A stretch of DNA of 64,000 nucleotides, taken from the NCBI GenBank assembly GCA_028023455.1, contig JAQFVV010012512.1, positions 3,441,935 to 3,505,934 of the forward strand, written 5' to 3'. How positions within the stretch are numbered: position 1 is the stretch's first letter; every line of letters begins with the position of its first letter. Below are positions 12,441 through 23,765 of the stretch, one piece after another. This DNA comes from Epiperipatus broadwayi (lineage: Eukaryota; Onychophora; Udeonychophora; Euonychophora; Peripatidae). The notes under the pieces were generated by a model that searched no databases, was not told the DNA's origin, and saw only the letters and a program-made list of their open reading frames with translations. Made by a program: the position numbers and the translations under genes.

Positions 12441-12690
12441 TTGTTGATAACCGACGAGCAATACGAAATTTCAAACCACATAACGAGGTATGGAGAGATA
12501 TTTGTCGGGAATTAAAAGAATTGGGGGGGGGGGCAAAAACGAATGAAAACATGATAAAACAAACAGGTATTATTGAGATCATTGAAAGAATTTAAAAGCT
12601 GAAATGGAGTTGGGCTGTACATCATATTAGAAGAAATAATATATGGATAGCTGAAGTCTAACCACTGAATTCCTATATCATATGATCAGT
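12440..12690 (+). pseudogene. RTE-type LINE fragment (C-terminal region)
   Basis: Translating 12447 onward gives broken pieces resembling the linker after the RT domain of RTE elements: a basic segment, then KQTGIIEIIERI, a stop, and KLKWSWAVHHIRRNN. The same order occurs in the better-preserved fragment at 63185-64000 (RKQTGVTDLIEKIKRLK, then SWAGHSTRRDD). A run of 11 G at about 12523-12533 interrupts it. It is too degraded to be coding. Confidence 0.7.
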
Positions 12691-13559
12691 GGTGTATGTG
12701 AATGGTGAAGATATTTGAGCAAAGAATTAACAGTTTAACTCTATTGGCCGGATCGATTTGTTTTTTTTTTAATAGTTGATTCATAAACCTTCGTACCAAT
12801 CAGTTTTAATTTCGGAGAAAATTCCAAAGTAAGGAGATAGTTTGCCATTGTTTTCTATTTCCAATAGAATTTAATCTGCCATTGTATACATTTTCTTTGA
12901 TTAATTGATTTTCTTATTTTATCTCTAACATAATTTAAAAATAAATCTTGTACAATCTTCTAAAATAACTAATGTATAGCTTATAAAAATAGAGCTTATT
13001 TTACTTCATTTCCTTTCAGCCATTTTTTCTGTCTGTAGCAATAATAATAGGCTATTGTTTTAGTTGTTTGATAGCTCACTAGTTCAATTTCTTTTCTTTT
13101 TTAAACTTTTTATCTATTCTATTTTTACTCTTATGAAACTAAGGATTCCCTTTCTTTAACAAACTTAATTGTCTGTGAGTCATTTCCCCCTTGTAACTTC
13201 TCGTTCTTTCTATTGTTTAAGTAATATAAACATTTCGTGAATAAAAATGTTTCCTAGGTTTAATTACTATAATAAAGTGATTTTTAAATTTATAGATTAT
13301 AGTATTATGAAAATATTTAATGGTTTTAAAATGTACATTTAATGTATATAGGAAAAAAAATTATAGAAATTAAAAAATAATAATATGGAAGCAAGAATTT
13401 AATATAGGCATTTTCTATATATAATACTCCACACACTTTATTATGCATATATACTAGGATATTCTGATAAAAATAAATGAGCATTTCTGCGTGTATATGT
13501 TACGCTTGGTGATATCAGTGTCTATATTTATGTATAATGATCTTATAAAAAGAGCAATA

Positions 13560-13925
13560 TAAAAACTCAGCGAAATGAAATATGGCGGAAATTATTAATG
13601 GAGATCGAAAGCAAAATTTATGAATGAGATATGACACAGATGTTATGGACATTATTGAGCATTGAAAGAATTAAAAAGATCAATATAGCTAGGTTGTGTA
13701 TATTGCTAGAAATGATTGTGATAGTTGTATTGTTGAAGTCTTAAAAACTGGATCCCAAACAACTTTACATAACCTAAAAAGAGACCGCATGTGTGATAGA
13801 TGGATATTATAACAAAGTTTGCTGGAATAATATAGAGAAGTTGTGAACCAGTGGACTATATTGAATTTTCTAGAGACCTTCATCCTGCAGTGTATTGATA
13901 ATGATTGAAAATAATGATCATGTGC
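13560..13925 (+). pseudogene. RTE-type LINE 3' end fragment
   Basis: Nucleotide alignment to the minus strand of 63185-63440 is good: both run through ATTGAAARAATTAAAA, ACTGGATYCC and GAGACCTTCATCCTGCAGTG. The translated end in another frame, LNFLETFILQCIDND, matches LGETFILQWNDND of the 63 kb copy. Stops are frequent. It belongs to the same family as 12440-12690 but extends further 3'. The upstream parts of the two copies are also similar, so they may be a local duplication or two insertions. Confidence 0.75.
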
Positions 13926-13960
13926 AGTGGCTGTGGGAGTGGAACTTTATTTAAAATTAT

Positions 13961-13993
13961 AGATAACAATTGTTATTCTTTATAAAAATTCAT
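13961..13993 (+). repeat. 33-bp direct repeat, left copy
   Basis: AGATAACAATTG is followed by a TTATTCTTTATAAAA segment. It differs from 16099-16131 at two positions. The pair encloses 2.1 kb that includes the gag remnant. Confidence 0.8.
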
Positions 13994-15093
13994 AAAAACT
14001 ATGAGACTGATCTTTCCATTGATTATGTACAAGGATAGATTTACTTTTTTACCGCAATGGTTAATTGGCACTGTCACACGGCCTATCAGTTTAAGCATGT
14101 TTCTGTTTCATCATGCACACTAATGTTTGTTTTCTCTATTTTACTTTCATCATTGGCCGATGATAGTGACAGCAAATCAGTAAGTGACATCAGTAAAATA
14201 CCTGATCCACTATCAATTTCCGTTGACAGTTCTTTGCCGCAAAGTTGCAGCTTCATTATAAACTGATTTAGAACTTGGGTGCCCATGTTTTTGATCACAT
14301 GATAATCTCCCCTATTTCCTTGCATAGGTAATTTACTTTTGCCTTTCCAATTACCTTCCTGTTTGCAAATACGTGTTAAATGTTTCTTTTGCATTTAAAA
14401 CATGACTCTTTAAGCCACCTACATTCTTTTGATAAGTGGCCTCTTTTACTGCAACAAAAACATGTTACACTAACATTCTTACTTTGCTCAGTTTTCAAAT
14501 GCATGGACTTTTCCTGTTCAGTTTTAAACACATTCGTTCTAGGGTTTTCATTCCTAGGTGTGCTAGAACACCTGAGTCTGTTCAAACATTAGGTCTTATG
14601 CGATGCCTTTCTTAATGACCATCTCATACATAATCTCAGGTTCCATGAGAAATTGTTGTCTGAGCTTATCATCAGACATTCTTCATAGTAACTGGTCCAT
14701 GAGTATTTCATCCATGAACTCACCGTACTCACAACCTTTTGACAATTCTCTAAGAGCTGCACTATATTCTTTAATTTTCTCAACCTCTAGCTGCTTCTTT
14801 CTTTGCAAGGTTAAGCAAGCTATGTGCAGTGATGGATGAGGGTTGAAATAATCGCTTAATTTCTTTATTGGATCCTCGTACTTTACTTTCTCAGTAATAG
14901 ATATTTCCAACAATCTATTTACTACTTCTATTATTTTAATATGCACAAAACACACAAGTGCAGCTACTTTTCTTTTATTATCTTCAATGCCATTCAAGGT
15001 TAAGATATGTTGTAACTGCATAATATACAACGGCCTTTCAGACGCATTGCTAATCTCTATTTCAGGTGTACTACTCTGTCCAAAATCACTCAT
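13975..15093 (-). pseudogene. Ty3-type retrotransposon gag and protease remnant
   Basis: From the ATG at 15093 a 136-codon open stretch encodes a capsid-like region (NGIEDNKRKVAALVCFVHI, later KKLSDYFNPHPSLH and EYSAALRELSKGCEYGEF), which matches the order seen in gag of Ty3/gypsy elements of the K02A2.6-like type. After stops comes a nucleocapsid zinc knuckle at 14400-14480 (CFCCSKRGHLSKEC) and a second damaged one (CFKCK, frameshift, HLTRIC). Next is a retropepsin-like motif IDSGSG at about 14200, where families usually have D-T/S-G. A final piece in another frame (GRVTVPINHCGKKVNLSLYI) fits the protease C-terminal half. No reverse transcriptase or integrase follows, so the element is truncated. 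The strand and order are consistent throughout. Confidence 0.8.
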
Positions 15094-16098
15094 GACTAAT
15101 TACTGAACAATTATCCTTACAACTAACTTTAATGCTATAATTCTGTACTTTTCTTTCTAAGTTGGAAAACCAAAATGTCAGAAGCTTACTAATGGTTTAA
15201 ACTCTTTCTTACTTTCCTAGGTTCGAACAGCAGCGACTGCCAATAATTTGGCTTTTTATCTTGTCCGCTATTCACAGATTCAGTGCGACTGCACCAATAA
15301 TTTGCTGTCCCCAACTATGACTGGGTGACCAGCCAACAAGGATACAATATAACTCTACAGAATAATAACACATATATTTAGCAATAATAATTTGTTAATA
15401 GTTTAGAAAAGTAATTACTATACGAATCTTTAACACTAATATAAAGTCTGCATTTAAGCAAGCTTAATTCCCTGGTTAATTATTGAATAGCAAATAATGT
15501 TCACAAAGTTTAGCTATAAAGATAAGCTATTATTCATTTTACCTTCACTAACGTCTTTAGTCTTTATCACACAACTCTCGATGAGCCTCTTAAGGTGTTT
15601 CAAAAATAATAATAATACCTAGGCAGTCTGTTAAAAGCACTAGTCGGCTTACTGACCTACAGGACTGAGATCCTGGGTAAAGAATTCCTCTGATGATAAT
15701 CTACTGCTCTTCAACTCGCACCACTGAAAAGTGAGCAGTCCTTTTTCTATAACTATTTATATCATCTCTTCCTTTATTTCTCTTATTTTTTCTGGAGTAA
15801 ATTCTTTGGCTTTAATCAATTCAAATTATTTAGTTTGTTATCATACAATGAAATTCCTTTGCTTTTTAATTATACAATTAATTACTCTCTTATGAATTTA
15901 TTTCCATATCTGTAAGGTTTTAGATCTATAGAATTAATTTAATGTTTTAGGAATTCCTTTCCATATAAGGTAATTTATAAGCTCGGTTCCATTAATCAAT
16001 ATATATATGCATCTACGTTTTTTTAAACTATGTTTAATTGAAAACATTTCTTTTCAATGATTTATTTATTTAAGTTTAAACATTCTTTAATATTTTGC
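15094..16098 (-). other. Probable leader and possible LTR of the gag remnant
   Basis: Upstream of the gag start on the minus strand are two similar words, AAATTATTGGTGCAGTCGC (around 15280-15305) and AAATTATTGGCAGTCGCT (around 15228-15250). The TGG in such a context can be a tRNA primer-binding site just after a 5' LTR. No second LTR is present to compare, so the LTR boundaries are unknown. There is no open frame. Confidence 0.4.
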
Positions 16099-16131
16099 AG
16101 ATAACAATTGGTATTCTTTATAAAACTTCAT
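16099..16131 (+). repeat. 33-bp direct repeat, right copy
   Basis: This is the partner of 13961-13993, in the same orientation. It is too long for an LTR-element target duplication, which is usually 4-6 bp. Confidence 0.8.
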
Positions 16132-17940
16132 GTAAAATACAACTCCTCCACTTTATTACATGGTACATGTGTGTAAATGATAATTTTAATATCATAGAAA
16201 TTATACATGTTTAAAAACTGCTTCCAGTACAATGTACAGTAATTAGATATTTGTAGATCTTTTATATTTTTTTTCATAACACTCTTAATATTAATTTTAA
16301 AAATAACAAATCATAAGTTAAAAAAAAAATCTACACATTTATGAAAAAAATTTTGATTGGTGTTTGTTTTGTACAAATTTTACACCTCAAAATTAAATAC
16401 AAAATTTGAATCAAGGTATTTCCATAATCATTGTCATATTGTGTGCATGAATTTGTGCATAAAACTTATGATAAGATGTACCTACTCTTGTCACTCTTGG
16501 CAAAATTTGATACTCTTTCATGTTCATTATCTTTTCATTCTTTTATTTAATAAAATAAATATTTTACTGTAACAGGGGCATAACAGTAAAGGAATTTAAT
16601 AGATGTAAGTATTTCATGAAAGCATACACCAAAATGTAATTTAAACTTATAAGTGAGTTATCATGAGAATCTCTGATGAAGATTCTTAAACAAACATAAT
16701 TCCAAATCTTCGCTTTGTCTAAAGAATTTTTTTTTTTAAAAATTTATATGGGGAAAATATTACTTTGAAACACTGATTTGTCATTAGTCAATGGAATAAT
16801 GTAAATCTCATATTTCACCAGCTTACGTAATGCTTTCCAGGAATAAATCCATATATATGACTCCAGTTTTGTCATTTGCTGTAATCTTGAGTAATCAATA
16901 GATGCTAGGTCATAGTGATTATTAAATTTCTTAGTGCTATGCTGTTAATATCTTCAGACTAGTTTCTTGCTTTTGATCATCATCAGTGAAAAGTTTTTGA
17001 GTCTGAATCTAATATATCTGGATTTTTTTAATGTAATGCACTTTTTTTTGATAAGTCATCTTTTATTTCTCAGTGATGGAGATGGTAAGGCGAAATCTTG
17101 CTGAAGATATAAATAGTATAGGATTTAGTAAGCATTACCATCTATTGCAAATTGAGACTAAAAAATATGAGTTTGCTACTGAAAAGCATTGTGAAAACTG
17201 ATATCATATAATGTTTGTTTGGTTTTATACCAACCTGGGCTGAAAGACAAGTATCTATATTATTAAACTGGGACTACCAAACTAAATAAATAATAAACTG
17301 GTATCTGACGTATATATAAATTATGCAAGCAAATTGGTACTTTGAAAATATAAAAAAGAATAAAAGATGATTGCTACATGATAAGTATATTGGATAGTAA
17401 AAAATCCAAATACTCTAGGTCTAAAACCTCGCCACTGACAAAGGCCGTAAGCTAGAAATTAGTCTAAGGATATTGATAAGACAGAATGAATGCCATCATT
17501 TGTTGATTATTTAAGCTTATGGTAATGGGAAAACTGGAACAATATAAATGAGTTTGTTTCCAAAATAAAATAATTTAAGAAGTGATAAATCCAAAAAATA
17601 AAAAAAACATTTATGTGGAACTAAATTCAGGGTCTGTCAAGAATAATCAAAGAAGGTAAAAATATGCAAGAACAATGAATTGAGATTTCATTATGCCTTC
17701 TTGTTTTTATCAAGTATTTAGATTTAACAGTTTTTATGGTTTAGCATTCAAGTTCATGGTAGCCTTGGATGCTGATCTTTAATTTTTTGACATTATTCAT
17801 TTTGCAGTTTGCCATATGATTTTTTTTTTTTTTTGTAGATAAAATATTTTGAAAATCTATAGACTTAATATCATACTTTATATTGTAACCTTATAATAGG
17901 ATTTGATGTTTGTCAAAGCCTATTTAAATGATCATGGTAA
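16132..17940. other. AT-rich sequence, no gene seen
   Basis: There are long A and T runs (for example 16728-16740 and 17819-17836). I find no domain, tRNA-like box or transposon end. Confidence 0.5.
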
Positions 17941-17946
17941 ATTACA

Positions 17947-18518
17947 TACGTATATTGGTGATTATTTATCTTTTCAGCATGTATGTGTTTAGATGTATCA
18001 TTTATTAGATAGAGGGAGAGAGTGGGTGGTGTGAAAATCTTGCTCATATACCCTATATTACATATATACCACAGTATATACATTTTTCATTATTACATTA
18101 TAGAGATCTGCCCATCCTTCATATTATTAAATGGATTATGTCCTGTACATGTGGGGTTCAGATTGACCTTAGTCAACATGGGTGTGACAATAATCTCACC
18201 TCAGGTGCCTTTGAGCATTCCATCATCAGATTTTCAATTGGATGGACGGTTGAAGAGTTGGAGTGTGGAGTGGATTGAAGCCTGTCCATTAAACTATGAG
18301 GATAGTCTATCTTAATATATATCTGAGCACTTATACTATATATGTGCGTAAAGATGATAGTCTGAACCAACTGATGATTGCTGGTTTAGCATGAAATACG
18401 TATATTGGTGATTATTTATCTTTTCAGCATATATGTGTTTAGGTGTATCAGTGTTATTAGATAGAGTGGAGAGAGGTGGGTGGTGTGAAAGTCTGTGCTC
18501 ATATACCCTATATTATTA
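17947..18518 (+). repeat. Two direct copies of a tRNA-related fold-back unit
   Basis: About 118 bp starting TACGTATATTGGTGATTATT occur at 17947-18065 and again at 18397-18518, ending GCTCATATACCCTATATTA in both. Before the second copy is CTGATGATTGCTGGTTTAGC. The same blocks in the same order form the arms of the palindrome at 57538-57927, where they lead into a tRNA-like B box. Here that box is degraded. The 97-codon open frame across 18022-18315 is a by-product of the repeat. Confidence 0.75.
18066..18396. other. Sequence between two repeat copies
   Basis: This contains a moderately G-rich stretch (18170-18300) with no recognised family or gene. Confidence 0.4.
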
Positions 18519-18939
18519 TAAAATTAAGTAAATTTCATCTATAAATCTCCTGAGAGTGATAAAGAATTAGACTGTTCAAGATGTGTTCTAGACTCTCTTC
18601 CAGATTATGTATGAGACTTTCATATGCAGTCTTTCAGATGGACTAATTTCAATAGTATCAGAATAATAATTTGCTAATGTTATGTATGATTAAATTAAAA
18701 GTATATAAATATTTAGTATTTTGTTATTACTAAGTAATAGTCAAAAAGTATTGGAATTATAGTTATTTTAAATTAATCTTTATAATTAATTCTCAAACAT
18801 ATTTTTTATTGCAATTTAAAATAATTTTGAACAGCTTAATTAGTTATCTCTTATGCTTATAGATGGAGAATTATTAATTGTATGTTAATGTACATGTAGT
18901 GTTTTGTAAAATGGTAGACATGTTTGTGCACTCCAGAAA

Positions 18940-19800
18940 AAAACTAGAATTTATTCGTAAGGCTGTTTTTAGATCGCGCTCTGATAGCTGAGGAATTTAA
19001 TTAGTGCATTGACGTAATGGCGATCGACAATTCCTAGAAATATTTGTTAATTACCAATGTTCCTAGATAAGAGACGTTACCTTATTGGTCAGTGCATCGA
19101 TTGATCGTTGCAGTTGTCAGAGAGCGATAAGAAGACTGGGTAACATCTAGCAGTGTAACATAGAGAGCAGTAGAGAGCAGTCAAGCAGTACTGAGTAAGC
19201 AGTATTTAAGTAGAGATATCTCATGTCAGTGCTGGCAGTTAATGATCAGCGCCCAGTGGAAATGTAGTTCATGGGTGTAGCTGAAAGAGACCGCAGCGGA
19301 GATATTGAGAGCATTCGTTGGAGAGCTTCGTGGCAGACCAATTCGTTGGAGAGCATTCATTGCAGACCAATTCAGTGGAGAGATTGCAGACCAATTTGTT
19401 GGAGAGCTTCGTTGTAGACCAATTCGTTGGAGAGCTTCGTTGCAGACCAATTCAGCGGAGAGATTGCAGACCAATTCGTTGGAGAGCTTCGTTGCAGACC
19501 AATTCATTGGAGAGCTTCGTTGCAGACCAATTCGTTGGAGAGCATTCATTGCAGACCAATTCGTTTGAGAGCTTTGTTGCAGACCGATTCGTTGGAGAGC
19601 ACTCATTGGAAAAGAACAGCGTGGGAATTGTATAACGTTATTGGCTGATCGCACAGTATGACTTGCAGATATAACATTGGCACAGTTGTAATGCGGATTT
19701 AACAGTACGCACATACAATAATTCAATTGGTCTGTTAATTTGTACAATAATCCTTTCTGATAAAAGTTTATAAATAGACTAACAGATTTTTATAGGAGAG
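18940..19800 (+). other. G+C-richer island with minisatellite; possible solo LTR
   Basis: Base composition rises sharply relative to both flanks, with words such as GATCGCGCTC and GGCGATCGAC. A run of AGAGAGCAGTA-like words (19155-19195) precedes the minisatellite at 19313-19614. Composition and compactness would suit an LTR or a promoter-bearing repeat, but I found no matching second copy and no secure ends. Confidence 0.35.
19313..19614. repeat. Minisatellite, 11 units of 24-29 bp
   Basis: The consensus unit is ATTCGTTGGAGAGCTTCGTT then GCAGACCA (28 bp). In order, units are about 28, 29, 24, 28, 28, 24, 28, 28, 29, 28 and 28 bp. The 24-bp form (ATTCAGYGGAGAGATTGCAGACCA) recurs every third unit at first, suggesting a higher-order repeat of about 80 bp. 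All frames stay open on both strands because the unit lacks stop codons in most phases. I do not regard any of these frames as genes. Confidence 0.95.
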
Positions 19801-19893
19801 AACTGGGGACCAATAAAACGAAAAGACCAAAATGGTATAACTGAATTAAGAACTGAAAATTATTAAAAAGTAAAAAAAAATTTTTTTTAAAAG

Positions 19894-19984
19894 TGTCATA
19901 GCATCGGCCGGGATGCGAACCCGCAACCCGGGCAACTGCCTGCAAGTGCAAGTCAGTCGCGCTGACCTCTTGACCACCAATTGA
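19894..19984 (-). mobile_element. tRNA-derived SINE, copy 1
   Basis: On the minus strand: TTGGTGGTCAAGAGGTCAGC (A-box region), then GTTGCCCGGG and GCGGGTTCGCATCCCGGCC (B box), ending GATGCTATGACACTT and an A-rich tail. It is about 90% alike to 60765-60878. Acceptor and T stems pair only in part, so this is a retroposed tRNA relative and not a working tRNA gene. Confidence 0.8.
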
Positions 19985-20320
19985 ATTTGAATTGAATTAA
20001 AATTGGAATTGAATTGGATTTTAACCTGTAACTAATGAAATAGGAACTCCATTTGATCTACATACATGAAACACATCGCTACTATCAATTGATAAATATA
20101 AAAAGTTCACATTTAAAATTGGTAGATGTATTGGAAGAAAATTTCCGCCAAAATGAAGTTGTAAGATTGAAATTTTACTCTTTATTTTACAACTGTTTTA
20201 ATTATTATATTTATTGTGTGCATTATAAAAATAATTATGACTTATTTGGGATAGCAAGAAGAAAGAAAAGAGAATTATTTTGTACTTTCAGTCAGAGTAA
20301 ATTCAAAAGTAGCAGGACAA

Positions 20321-20335
20321 TAATAGGACATACTT
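20321..20335 (+). repeat. LINE target site duplication, left
   Basis: TAATAGGACATACTT is identical to 21212-21226, flanking the LINE insertion. Confidence 0.9.
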
Positions 20336-21211
20336 TTCTTTTTATCAAAAACAGGTTTATTCAACTATGTTTACAATAAAGAAAAAATTATAAAATAACA
20401 TTAAATTTGGCAATACATTTATAAACCATTAAATTACTTAATGTCCAATATTAATAAGATTCCATGTTGAATTTGCTATTAGGTGAGGAGCTAACTTCAA
20501 ATCTCTTTCTTTGATATCTTTTAATTTTTGTAAAAAAATTAATGTTGGATCAGGCATAACAGACTTGAAGATTATGAAGCATCTGACAAACCATAGACAG
20601 AAAGTGATGAAAGTTGCACTTCTTATAATTGCAAAATCCCCATAAGCAAAACCTTTTATGAGTGTGTTGATAATTGGATGTTTTGGTGTATAAATTTTAT
20701 TAATCAATATTCTACAGCCCTAAAGAGAGGAACAATCGTTGAAAATGTGAAATATGGTATCATCCTCCCTATGGCAGAGTGAGCAAACAGGGTCCAAAGA
20801 TGAAAAACCTCTATACATCACAAGAAAGTGGCTTGTTGGAAGGGCATTGAGATTTAGCTTTAGAAGAAAATCCAAATATTTTGGCTCTAGATTACATCTT
20901 TTATATTTCTTTATAATGGCAAAGTTTGTACAGGTGAGAATGCTATGATCAGGGATAATTGTTTAAAAAAAAAAAAAGATAGGCATCCCAATAACGAAGT
21001 TTCATTGGTTTTATTTGAGTTAAAGGTGTGAGAATTTTTGCAATGTCAATTACGACTTGTGTCAGCCAACCATCATTAATTGGAGGTGGAGTATCTGTAG
21101 GATGAATAGATAGAAAAGGTGAGTCATCAGGAAAAATCCCATTAAGTCTTGTAATAAGGTTATTTGATTTCTGTAGACAAAGAACATGAAGTGAATGCAG
21201 TGACAAGCCAT
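20336..21211 (-). mobile_element. 5'-truncated LINE insertion with 15-bp duplication
   Basis: This 876-bp minus-strand insertion lies between identical 15-bp duplications. Its 3' end on the minus strand carries AATAAA and then an A-rich tail (GATAAAAAAAGAAAA) directly against the duplication. These are the hallmarks of target-primed reverse transcription. It encodes the C-terminal part of a LINE polyprotein. Confidence 0.88.
20438..21206 (-). pseudogene. LINE ORF2 C-terminal region with zinc knuckle
   Basis: On the minus strand, 21206 downward encodes the post-RT linker (INDGWLTQVVIDIAKILTPL, then RYWDAYL). A slip in the T12 run near 20975 changes frame. It resumes with SILTCTNFAIIKKYKRCNLE and LNALPTSHFLVMYRGFSSLD, then the C-terminal zinc knuckle VCSLCHREDDTIFHIFNDC (Cys-Cys-His-Cys spacing). 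An in-frame TAG at 20720-20722 interrupts it, and the final 89 codons run to 20438. The RT and endonuclease parts are missing because of 5' truncation. The clade is uncertain; this knuckle occurs in several LINE groups. It differs from the RTE family seen at 63 kb. Confidence 0.75.
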
Positions 21212-21226
21212 TAATAGGACATACTT
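21212..21226 (+). repeat. LINE target site duplication, right
   Basis: This is identical to 20321-20335. Confidence 0.9.
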
Positions 21227-21229
21227 AAT

Positions 21230-22680
21230 GCCCTTTATTGCAATTTTGAATTTATAAGACACTTGTGACATGTTTAAATTAATGTGAAATGTATTAAAGC
21301 TATAACTACAACTGTTGCAATTTTATTATGCTATATTAATTTTATTACATAGAGAAAATAAAAAGAAAATGTTCTATTGCAATTAAATAAAAGCACAGTA
21401 ATAACGTATACCTATCTAATAAAATAATATAAATGAAGATACTAAATTATAAAAGTGTATAGAGTATTTATTAAGACTTTTAATATGAAATATTATCAAC
21501 ATTGCCTTAAAACTCATGTTAGGGCAAAAATAAATATGCCATCTTGCAACTTCCGATAACAAGTGGAATTGATATGTTTATTAAACTAGGTTGTAGAATC
21601 TCTTTAAAAGTGAATCAAATGTTAACTTAAATTTTGATAAATTAATTATTATCCTTAATCCTATTGTGGATTGGATTTATAATATGTTAATTATTAATAG
21701 TGCCATTAGTCAATTAAGTATATGACATACATATATGTAATGAAAATAAGAAGCAATGTTTGTCTTCAATTTTTTTTTTTTAATTCCAGTTAATGGATGA
21801 AAACTACAATTGTTCATAAATCAAACTATGTACTAGGATTATAATTTAAACTAATAAATAAATATGAAATATACTCCATATGGTAAAAAAAAAACCATTT
21901 ATCAATCATATAATGCTGCAGATTTTAATTGGTTGCAATCAAGGTTTTGTTCTTTTAGTTTCTCAAGAAGAAATGTGAAACAAGAAGTTTATGTGGTGAT
22001 TTTTGATTATTACTAATATTATATGTATTGTCTTGTAATATTGTATACATTATTATTACAGATATAAAAACCGGTTTGTGTAAAAAAAAAAAAAAAGAAA
22101 CTCATGATAATTATAAATTTGATCAAATATATATATATGAAAGGGTACAGTAATCTTATTATAAATTTCGTTCATATTTAAAATATGAATACTGTTAAGA
22201 TAAAAAAAATTTCACAATAAACTATTACAATTTATTCTTGGTATTTTTTTTTTTTTTTAAGATAAAAACTACAATTGTTGAATTATAGTAATAAATTGGT
22301 AGTATATGACTGGTTAATTTAAGTGCATTAAACATGGTATTTAATATATGTAAATAGCTAATATCGGTTATAGTTATGGATTATTCTCGAATTGAAAATA
22401 ATAGTTATAAATTTTATGTGTCAAATAATAATATATTCCGTTTTGTTAGTGTCTATATATTCGTGATAAGTAATATTAGTACGAGATTTGTCTGTTATCA
22501 TGTTGAATAATTATAATGATAATTTTATATTATTTGGAATATGTGATAGGTCCATGTTGCATCACATCAGGTGTATTTTCTCTCTTATCCTGAGTGATGA
22601 TATAAATGACTATCATGGGTGAATCATGAATGATATTCATCAAACTTTGAACAGATTAAGGACATACTTTTGTAGTGTAT
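21230..22680. other. AT-rich sequence, no gene seen
   Basis: Only homopolymer runs and an ATATAT microsatellite near 22128 are visible. Confidence 0.5.
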
Positions 22681-22862
22681 TGATGTAGTTATTAAATAAG
22701 GAATTGACCGCCTCTTCCTTTTTCTTACATCCCTAAAGGTGATCCCGAAGCAACACCGGGATTTTCAAATCATGTGTTGGTATAGTTATCGCAAACAAGG
22801 GATTGATCGTCCCTTTCTTTTATATCCTTAAAGGTGCTCCAGAAGTAACACGGGGATTACAG
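22681..22862 (+). repeat. Tandem duplication of a unit of about 90 bp
   Basis: Units begin at 22681 and 22778. Both contain TAGTTAT..., GGRATTGAYCG, TCCYTAAAGGTG.TCC and GAAGYAACACSGGGATT. The units are diverged and non-coding. Confidence 0.8.
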
Positions 22863-23585
22863 TCCATATGCAGTCACGAGATGACTGTGGTCTAGATTGA
22901 TATTTTGTTTTCTTTGCCTTAGATCAACCTCACCATATCTTTGGATATATCATATGTTTTATTATGTTCCATATTCCTAAATTCTAATGGTTTAATATCG
23001 ATAACACCAGAATCGTTTCTGAAATATGGTATTTGAAAATGTAGATTGTCTAAGCAAAATGATAATAAAAAAAATTAATATTAATTAAAAGTTATTTTAT
23101 AGTATATTGTTACTTAATGCCTATATATTCGAGATGATCCCATCTATACTATTAATTTATGTTATATATCATTTAAATCCAAATTGTTTTAAAATGCTGA
23201 TATTTTTCTTTAATTTTAAAGAGTCCTATAAGGTAAAACTAATAATTAAAAGGTCGAATAATAATAGCCTTGACTCTTAAAGCAGCATTGGCTGTTTAAT
23301 AACCTAAATAAATAGATTAAAACAATAAGTCAATAGTTTCTAGTAACATATGGTAACTTAAATTATTATATCTTAAGTATATTTATTGTTTTTTCCTGTA
23401 TAATAATATTTGTAGCTTATTATTAAATAGAGATTTTGAAATATGTAGCCTGTGTCTATTTAAAGTGGATAAGTTCTTAAAATCATGCTATTAATAAGTA
23501 GATAAAATATACAATGTATAATAAGTCAAAATAAAGTCATATGTAATGTACCTGTCGGAATTGTATGTTAACTCAACACGATTCA

Positions 23586-23765
23586 CAGCCTGGGTAAAAG
23601 TACCTCGAATCCAACCGTATGTGAGATCAAAGATAAAGAATACTTATGGATTCTGCCTGTTTTACCCACTCCCTAAATCTGCAAACTGATTAACAACATT
23701 TTCGAGGCAAGCAATTAATCTTTTCTACACTCCGTCCCACTAGCATCAATGGTAGAGCATGGATC
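23586..23765. repeat. Unclassified repeat sharing an AAAGTACCTCGAATCC core, copy 1
   Basis: It shares AAAAGTACCTCGAATCCAA and a collinear tail (TCTGCC..TTT, AATCTGC, AACA, CACTCCG/TACCCCG) with 33858-34023. The core read on the minus strand, GGATTCGAGGTAC, loosely resembles a tRNA B box. The class is unknown. Confidence 0.65.

Noticed and set aside
14057-14839. Plus-strand frames opposite the gag and protease remnant
   Set aside because: They are antisense shadows. The minus strand has the capsid, zinc knuckle and protease motifs in order.
18022-18315. 97-codon plus-strand frame
   Set aside because: It runs from a repeat copy into spacer sequence and has no recognisable domain.
19226-19747. 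173-codon minus-strand frame and three plus-strand frames across the minisatellite
   Set aside because: All are translations of the same tandem repeat, whose unit is not a multiple of three. Frames are open on both strands for lack of stop codons in the unit, not because of a gene.
20053-20379. 108-codon plus-strand frame as a possible gene
   Set aside because: The composition is that of AT-rich DNA, the frame runs across the left LINE target duplication into the LINE tail, and no domain is visible.
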